Source of the DNA: Saturnia japonica
Taxonomy: Eukaryota; Arthropoda; Insecta; Lepidoptera; Saturniidae
Reading direction: 5' to 3'
DNA: 64,000 nt
Assembly: GCA_033032175.1 (NCBI GenBank)
Contig: CM065321.1
Coordinates: 11,182,501-11,246,500 of the forward strand
Shown: positions 57,317 through 64,000 of the stretch, piece by piece
How positions within the stretch are numbered: position 1 is the stretch's first letter
How the letters are laid out: each line of letters starts with the position of its first letter
Notes under the pieces: generated by a model
Told to the model about the DNA's origin: nothing
Databases searched by the model: none
Seen by the model: only the letters and a program-made list of their open reading frames with translations
Program-made: the position numbers and the translations under genes

Positions 57317-57720
57317 CACACGGCTTCAAAAAAAGAGCAGGTTCTCAATTCGAATGTATTTTTTTATGGATGTTCAGGAATAACTTCTTTGTTCATGAAC
57401 CGATTTTGATGATTATTTTCTTGTTGGAAAGAGGATACTTCAAGGGTGATCCCATTTTAATTTCATTGGCATTGGATTTTAAACTTTGTAGATACACAGG
57501 GGAACTTTTCAAAATAATTGAAGTTGGTTTTCTTTTTTTTGGAGATTGTGTCATGTCATGTCAAAGAAACGGAACCATCCCTAGTGGAAAGTACAACCCA
57601 AAAATATTGACGACCACCGTAAGGTCAATCCATTGCCAGTCATCGCTTTTATGCTGGCCTGCATAAATAGAAACTGGATAAGCACAGAGATTTCACCATA
57701 TGAGTAGTAGTCACGACCTA
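57317..57720 (+). repeat. Dispersed repeat mosaic
   Basis: It begins cacacggcttcaaaaaaag, ggttctcaattcg (inverse of 32690-32745), then gaaccgattttgatgatt, tgtcatgtcatgtcaaagaaacgg and gcataaatagaaactggataagcacagag. The 98-codon frame at 57370-57666 runs across it and is not a gene in my view. Confidence 0.5.
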
Positions 57721-57744
57721 GTTAGACAGAACAGCCCTGCCACC

Positions 57745-57870
57745 CCGAAAATACGATGTTGATAAACCCGATCGAGTTTCTTATCGGGTCTTCTCGATGA
57801 CAGGATTTTTTTCCGAACCGGTGGTAGTGTTTTGACATTCATAAATGCCTTCTTTGGGCCTAAATTGAAA
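57745..57870 (-). repeat. Dispersed repeat family B
   Basis: The reverse complement reads aggcatttatgaatgtcaaa, accaccggttcgga, catcgagaagacccgataag and aaactcgatcggg. Compare 7466-7590. Confidence 0.6.
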
Positions 57871-58096
57871 AAAAAAAATTGATTTAATTTGATGCACCAC
57901 GTAACAGGTGATGCTGCTTTGGTCCTACATATCCCCCAAGTTTTTCTAACAAAATATATACCCATTATGGTAAGTAAATTATTACTACGATTTTGTTTAT
58001 TAGAAGCCCTGGAAACAAGTCTTATGATATTATTTTAGATTATAAATTTATATTAGCTGTTTCACCGATGTTAAATTTATTTGACCAACTCAATGA
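57871..58096. other. No gene seen
   Basis: AT-rich spacer. Confidence 0.4.
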
Positions 58097-58320
58097 TGCA
58101 ATGGTGGCTCAGTTGGTAGCGTGTACGGACTCCGCGTCGATCGATTTAAGTTTAAATCCCTGCAATGAGCCTGAACTTTCGATGGAAAAAAACATCATGA
58201 TGAAACCATAGCATGGTGATAAGGCATTTTGTAATGCCAGTCTGGCTAGCTACCATCCTCAAGTTAAAAATTTGTCACAAATTAACTATGGGTGTGGTCC
58301 GGCAGCTACACTTAAGAGTC
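58097..58320 (+). repeat. tRNA-derived SINE, 3'-shortened
   Basis: Box A is intact (tggctcagttggtagc, 58105-58120). Box B is degraded (agtttaaatcc, 58149-58159). The body gaaccta-like tgagcctgaactttcgatgg, gaaaccatagcatgg and ctggctagctacc are present. The tail is cut after gtccggcagctacacttaag. Confidence 0.8.
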
Positions 58321-58384
58321 AGTCCTCTCCGCCGCTTTTGTTGCCGTATACGAAAGTCCACGCGAACGAAGTCATTGGTACAGC

Positions 58385-58470
58385 TAGAAGACTATAAAAT
58401 TTAAAAATATTTTTTCAAATCTGACTGATATTTCCAGAGATTAACGCGTTCAAACTAACAAAAAAATAAG
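58385..58470 (-). repeat. Repeat family A, left piece split by the I-type LINE
   Basis: In reverse it is the family head: gtttgaacgcgttaatctctgg, aaatatcagtcagatttg. It stops at 58470 and continues on the other side of the LINE at 63888 (the right piece, in reverse, reads ttataaagttcaagagatt). Confidence 0.65.
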
Positions 58471-58633
58471 GCAGTTCCGCGTAAGTGGTCACAGCGGACG
58501 CGCGTGTCTCACTCTCCGTTCGACCCCGCGATCGTTGTTTTGAATTTACGCGACAAGTTATTATTTACTTATAATCACGTTAAAATAATGTAAACTGGGT
58601 AACTCCTGGTAACAGGAGACCCTTTACATAATA

Positions 58634-59985
58634 ATGTATCAAACCTCAACGTCTCAAAAACCACAAATGTCACAACTACCCTCAATGTCTCAAAAACCAC
58701 AAATGTCACAACTACCCTCAATGTCTCAAGAAGTACCCAACGCATCAAGTTATGCAAATGTGACTTCATCCACTTGTTTTCCGAAGAAAGATCAAGCCAT
58801 TATACTAGATTCCATTGACGGAATAACACTCAGAGAGTATGTCATTGCATTGTCATCTATAACACCCGCGGCATCTATACGATTCATATCTCGCATATCG
58901 AATGCACGTATATGTATTTATATGGACTCCAAAAAAAAGCTGATAACTTAATAGAAGAAAATAAAAAGATTATTATTAAAAACAATAGTTTGGAAATTAA
59001 ACCGCTGATTACAAGAAATAAAAGAATTGTTTTATCAAACGTTTGTCCCGTCATACCCAATTACGTCATAGAACAAAAATTCGAAGAATTAAATATAAGA
59101 GTAATGTCCCCACTAACATTTATGAAAATAGGAGTAAAGGACCCAGGATTTTCCCATATATTAAGTTTTAGAAGACAATTATATATTAGCCCAGAAGATG
59201 ACACACGTCTCCCAGAATCATTCCAAATAACGTTTGAAGGGACCAACTACTGGATTTATACATCTACTGATGCTCTGAAATGTTTTACCTGTAATACGTT
59301 AGGTCATTTAGCGAAAAATTGTCCACAAAATATAACAAATATTCAAGACTACCCTCAAGAAACGGATAATCAATTATCTAAAGAAATTAATGAAATATTT
59401 AACAGAAACGACGATCTAATACCTACTCAACCCCATTCTGAACCTGTATGTCCCATTCCAATAACACAGAAATTTCCACAACCGTCCCAGATTAATCTAA
59501 AAGGGCAAAAACGAAATCGTTCAACTACTACAACCGACTCCTCCAAAGTAGAAATTATTACACATAATACACAAGAAAATGACTCTGATAGAATGGAGCT
59601 TGAAACCGATGACACGAGCAGCAATATTTCACTAGAAGATGTAGAAATCAAAACAAAAGCAAAGAAAAAACTAAAGAAGAGCGAAACGACTGACGAAGAA
59701 ATTTGGAAAAATATAGAAAATATTATGACTGAATTAAACAACGAAAATATGTTCCCTATTAACTTAGATCAGTTTATAAGTCTATTAGACAACTGTCGAG
59801 GAAAACAAAGTATTAATGAATTGGTATATTCGTATACAGATAATGTAAAAGATCTCATTAAAATGTGTAACAAACTACACTGCAAAATGAACAAAAGCTT
59901 GAAAAATAGATGTTCACGCTTAACGAGAAAATTAAATGAAATGCTGATTGCTACCCAATTTATGAATTCTGATAAGAACCAATAA
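58634..59985 (+). pseudogene. LINE ORF1 (gag-like, one zinc knuckle, coiled-coil-like tail), one frameshift
   Basis: The first frame starts MYQTSTSQKPQMSQLPS and ends after the run of 8 A at 58931-58938. The second frame continues through that run (QKKADNLIEENKKI) to 59985. One extra A in the run would join the two, giving about 450 residues. A 12-residue repeat (SQKPQMSQLPSM) occurs twice at the N-terminus. A zinc knuckle CFTCNTLGHLAKNC lies at 59281-59322. The second half is Glu/Lys/Ser/Asp-rich (KKKLKKSETTDEE) with a probable nuclear localisation signal, and ends in a basic helix-like region. ORF1 proteins of this class bind LINE RNA. Confidence 0.85.
58651..58722 (+). repeat. Perfect 36-bp tandem duplication in ORF1
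   Basis: The unit starting gtctcaaaaaccacaaatgt is present twice without a difference (58651-58686 and 58687-58722), with a partial third start. It keeps the frame. Confidence 0.9.
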
Positions 59986-60041
59986 CTCATATTAATACTT
60001 TATATTACAAATTAATTATAGTTAAAGTATACCTAATTAGT

Positions 60042-63000
60042 ATGGATATACTACAATGGAATGAAATGGTTATTTCAAAAGACTCGAAAATATGAAAGTA
60101 TTAATAAATCGCTTGTGTCCAACTTGTATTTGTTTACAAGAAACAAATTTCACTTCTAACAACTGTGCCTCTATAACAGGATACGAACATTTCTACAAAA
60201 ATCGAATGCAAAGTAATAGGGCTAGTGGTGGAGTGGCTGTTTTTATCAAATCTCACACAATCCCAGAAAGAATAACATTAAATACCAATTTAGAAGCAGT
60301 TGCGATAAAAATTAAATTTCCTTTAACTCTTACACTATGTAACGTCTATTTGCCAAATAGTAATCCTCTCATCAAAAATGATTTAAATGATCTCATCTGC
60401 CAGCTTTCAGCTCCTTTTATAATATTAGGCGATTTTAACGGCCACCATTTTTATTGGGGTTCCGACAAATGTGATACCCGAGGTAAGATAATAGCGGAAT
60501 GGCTTGATGAACATAATAATTTATTTTTATTAAATAACGGCCAACCTACTCACTTTGACAGCAATACTGGTCGTACAAGTAATATAGATCTAACTTTGGC
60601 TTCACAAGATATAACTTCATATTTTGAATGGAATGCTCTAGAAGATTTGTATGACAGTGACCATTACCCAATTTCAATTAGATCTCAATTTATTGATGAT
60701 CATTTATCAAACAATGTTAGATTACCAAAGAAATGGAAGTTCGATAAAGCAAATTGGGCCATGTTTCGTGAAGAAGTTGAATTATTTATCTCTGAATTAA
60801 CACTTTCAAATCAAATTTTTGAAGACTGTGTCAATGATATAGTCAAAAAGTTTACTGAAGCCATCCTTAAGGCAGCTGACAAATCAATACCTAAAACATC
60901 CGGTACATTAAGGAAAAATTGTTTGCCATGGTGGAACGATGAGTGTAAAAACGCAATTAGAGAAACCAAAAAGGCCCTTAAACTTTTTAAGCGATATGCC
61001 AGACATGATCCGAATTCGATGTATAAAATCGAATATAAGAAAAAGAGAGCGTATTATAGAAGACTAATTAAAAAAAATAGAAAGAAATATTGGGAAAATT
61101 GGGTCTCATCAATTAATAACAAAACCCTCATAGGGGATATGTGGAAAAAGATACAAAAACTGAACCACCGCAACATTAAATTCAACAATATTGTATTCGA
61201 AAAGACCGACGGAACATATACATCTAACCCTATGAACACTTCAAACTTATTAGCTGAAAATTTCGCAACTAATTCTAGTTCCCGTAATTATGATGAACAG
61301 TTCGTTGAATACAAAACTAGACAGGAGTTGGATACATATTTTGATGTATATAATAATTACAGTCCTATCAACAAAGAAATATCTATGCATGAATTGTTAT
61401 TAATATGCTCTGAAATCGGTAATTCTAGTCCAGGGCCAGACAATATATCAAATATTATAATTAAGCATTTACCATTCAGGGCACTAGAGTATTTACTTCA
61501 AATATATAACTATATATATAAAGAACAAGTATTTCCTGATAGTTGGAAAGAAGCTTTAGTAGTTCCGATATTAAAACCAGGAAAAATATCCAGTTTAAAA
61601 ACCAGTTATAGACCCATATCTCTTACATGTAATATGTGTAAAATACTTGAAAAAATAATATCTAGAAGAATCAGATGGTACATAGAAACAAATAAACAAT
61701 TGTCACCATTTCAGTATGGATTTCGTCAATTTAGATCAACAACCGACCATTTAATGAGTATTGAAAGTGAAGTACTTGACAGTTTTGCAAATCATAATTA
61801 TACAGTAATCGTAGCATTAGATATTGAAAAAGCTTATGAAATGGTTTGGAAACACAGAGTTCTTAAAATATTACAAGATATTGAAATTAATGGAAATGCC
61901 CTAGCTTTTGTTAGAAACTTCCTTTCAGAAAGAACTATAAAAGTAAGAATCCAGGATACAATATCTAATCCTGCTTGTATGGAAAACGGTTTACCTCAAG
62001 GTTCGGTACTCAGCGTAATATTATTTTTACTGGCTATTAACGACGTCCTCTCACATATTGAAAAACCAGTAAAGGGATTTCTGTTTGCTGATGACCTGAC
62101 AATAACTTGTAGTGGTAAAACATTAAAACCTACATTAAAACTTATCCAAAACACACTGAATAATCTTTAGGAATGGTGCAAGAAATCTGGTTTTAAATTT
62201 TCTAAAACTAAAACTGAATTCATAATTTTAACAAATAAGAAAGATAAAACTAGAAACGTGCAATTAACATTAAATGGGCATAGTATTAAAGAGGTAAATA
62301 AATTGAAAATTTTAGGACTTATTTTTGATAAAAAAATGTCTTGGAATTCACATATAAATAATCTCAAGGCAGAATGCTACAAAAGGTTGAACATAATAAA
62401 GGTTTTATCATCATCAACATGGGAGTCTGAAAGAAATTGTATAATAAATACATATCGTGCCTTAATAAGACAAAAAATAGATTACGGTTCTGTAATTTAT
62501 GATTCTGCAAAACAACGTTCACTTAAATCCCTAGAAAGTATTCAAAACACTGCTCTTCGACTGAGTATTGGTGCATTTAAGACAAGTCCAATTAAGAGCG
62601 TCTTAGCTGAAGCTGGAGAAATGCCATTAGAATTTATAAGAAAGAAACTTGTAATTATGTACGCTGTAAATATTTTATCTCGACCTGAAAATCCAACTTA
62701 CCAAAATTACACTAAAACAACAGCTGTAGACATAGAATATGAACTTCAACCAAATTTAAAACAGCCTTTACGAATCAGAGCAACCAAATACTTAAAAGAA
62801 TTGAATCTTACAATACCAAAAATATTCCCAAAGAAATTACTTACCTCTGGTCCATGGGAAAACTTTGAACCCCCAATTAATCTTGAAATAGCTAAAAACT
62901 ACAAAGATGACACACCGCAATGCATATACAAAAATCTATTTCTGAAGTGAATAGTAGATATACCTACTGTAAGACCATCTACACGGATGGGGCAGTTATA

Positions 63001-63777
63001 AATGGAAGATCAGGATGTTCAGTGGTAACTGGTGATAATAGTTACAGATACAGACTTGGCGATTTTAACTCAATTTTCAGTTGTGAAGCAATAGCTATTC
63101 TGAAAGCTTTAGAAATTATATCTAATGAATCTAGTGTAGACAAATATATAATATATACCGATTCAAAATCATGCTTGACAGCTTTACAAAATGTAAAAAA
63201 TACAAACACTCTTATCACAGAAATCAAGCAAAAAATGATAAATATACTAAAAAACAATAGCAAATTTGAAATTATATGGATTCCTAGTCATCAAGGAATA
63301 ATTGGTAACGAAAGGGCAGATAGTGAGGCGAGACATGCAACTAATGAGAGTGAAAATTGGCATTTAAATAAATCAACTCCTAGTGAATTACATAAATACT
63401 TTAAACTTAAAATTAAAACCCTTTGGGATCATTCTTGGAAGACAGAAAATACAACTTTGTTATTTAATATCAGAAAATCAATTTTTGAAAAATTTCCTAC
63501 TGCCTTTACCTGTAGGAAAAGACAAGTGATTATCACCAGATTGCGTATTGGGCACACAAAAATGACACATCTTTATCTAATTACTAAAACTGATAGAAAC
63601 AAATGCAAATGTGGAGAAGACCTGACTGTCCTACATTTATTAGTAGAATGTTCAGCATTTGACCAGGAAAAACGGTTGTGTAAAGTTCCTAATAATTTAA
63701 AAGACTGTTTAAATAAAGATGGATGTACTCAAATCTTAAATTTTTTGAAAATGATAAATGTTTATGGACTATTTTAA
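60042..63777 (+). pseudogene. LINE ORF2: endonuclease, reverse transcriptase, RNase H, zinc motif; three lesions
   Basis: A start ATG at 60042 gives MDILQWN, then a one-base loss near 60060-60066 shifts to the frame NGYFKRLENMKVLINRL that runs to 62170. The endonuclease has ICLQETNF, ILGDFNGHHFYWGS and DSDHYPIS. The RT has SSPGPDNIS, SYRPISL, FQYGFRQFRS, VALDIEKAYEMVW, GLPQGSVLSVIL and LFADDLTITC. A TAG at 62168-62170 (probably from CAG) interrupts LNNL.EWCKKSGF. A frame change at ~62930 leads to RNase H with TDGA (D), CEAIA (E), TDSKS (D) and GNERADSEA (D), then the C-terminal CKCGEDLTVLHLLVEC. The normal product would be about 1,240 residues. The enzyme would nick DNA, copy the RNA and remove it. 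Confidence 0.92.
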
Positions 63778-63846
63778 TCTACAGTACTTTATAATGTGTT
63801 TTGTTAATCGTGGTCGCTAATCACCTGAGATGTTAAAAAGCGACCT

Positions 63847-63860
<14 letters not shown>

Positions 63861-63887
<27 letters not shown>
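63861..63887 (+). repeat. Poly(A) tail of the I-type LINE
   Basis: 27 A after aaataaataaatt. It marks the 3' end of the element; the following ggaatctcttgaac belongs to the interrupted family A repeat. Confidence 0.85.
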
Positions 63888-63890
<3 letters not shown>

Positions 63891-64000
63891 ATCTCTTGAA
63901 CTTTATAATATTAATAATGATATCAATTTGTGTTTAATGAATTGATACTTTTAACAGGGAAAAGATTTAATTATGTTATAATTGAAATTTAACAAACATT
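63888..64000 (-). repeat. Repeat family A, right piece beyond the LINE, then AT-rich flank
   Basis: gaatctcttgaactttataatatt, in reverse, gives the start of family A (aatattataaagttcaagag), completing the piece at 58385-58470. The last ~60 bases are AT-rich and unassigned. Confidence 0.6.

Larger units (their letters stand above)
58471..63887 (+). mobile_element. I-type non-LTR retrotransposon (LINE), near full length
   Basis: A GC-richer ~160 bp 5' leader (gcagttccgcgtaagtgg...) is followed by ORF1 (58634-59985), a 56-base gap, ORF2 (60042-63777), a short 3' UTR with aaataaataaatt and a 27-base A tail (63861-63887). RNase H plus a C-terminal CCHC motif and a single zinc knuckle in ORF1 place it in the I superfamily (I/Nimb-like). 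The insertion lies inside a family A repeat, with A-rich sequence on both sides, so the target duplication is hard to define. Lesions are few, so it is relatively young. Confidence 0.9.

Noticed and set aside
57370..57666. 98-codon plus-strand frame
   Set aside because: It crosses recognisable dispersed repeat segments and has no domain or codon bias.
1..64000. CRISPR array, prophage, integrated virus or bacterial operon
   Set aside because: There are no regularly spaced short repeats, no capsid or terminase-like frames, no LTR pairs and no closely packed gene series. The non-LTR elements and SINEs point to a eukaryotic nuclear genome.

Overview
This 64 kb window looks like gene-poor, AT-rich nuclear DNA from an insect, most likely a lepidopteran. 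I infer this from the repeats: tRNA-derived SINEs with an internal Pol III promoter, Jockey- and I-type LINEs, a mauritiana-like mariner, hAT relics, and short LINE tails of the kind common in moths and butterflies. I found no host gene I could defend, no rRNA or tRNA gene, no CRISPR array and no bacterial-type operon. Almost everything recognisable is a transposable element, mostly broken.

Layout. 1-9.9 kb: a SINE piece, an old hAT transposase with a probable intron (436-1954, minus), a 1.1 kb fold-back structure with ~155 bp imperfect inverted arms (2992-4122), a relic LINE 3' end, repeat family A, and a dead mariner (8240-9345, minus). 9.9-14.6 kb: a GC-rich, 5'-truncated Jockey-clade LINE with overlapping ORF1 and ORF2, a single in-frame stop in ORF2, a 3' UTR hairpin and a ~52-base A tail. 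A GC-rich unassigned segment and a mariner-like terminal repeat follow. 15-30 kb: LINE tails, a SINE, a degraded LINE C-terminus (about 20.7 kb), a second hAT transposase relic (22.7-25.8 kb, plus), repeat family A and another LINE C-terminus (29.5-30.0 kb, minus). 30-52 kb: mostly AT-rich sequence with small dispersed repeats, nested LINE tails, a retroelement-like PD-(D/E)XK relic (36.8-37.4 kb, minus), SINE copies and two notable hairpins. 52.9-54.9 kb: a second Jockey-type LINE on the minus strand with an internal RT deletion. 58.5-63.9 kb: an almost full-length I-type LINE (CCHC ORF1; ORF2 with endonuclease, reverse transcriptase, RNase H and a C-terminal zinc motif), AT-rich and carrying only a few lesions, inserted in an older family A repeat.

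How the parts relate. The LINE ORF1 proteins are predicted RNA-binding partners and the ORF2 proteins predicted copying enzymes for target-primed reverse transcription. The SINEs have no enzymes and would depend on a LINE. The DNA transposons carry transposases that no longer read through. The main value of the window is its layered insertion history. The strongest leads are the two LINEs with few lesions, the fold-back element, the ~700 bp repeat family A and the PD-(D/E)XK relic. I saw no convincing new biological system. All family names come from motifs recognised by eye; no database search was possible.
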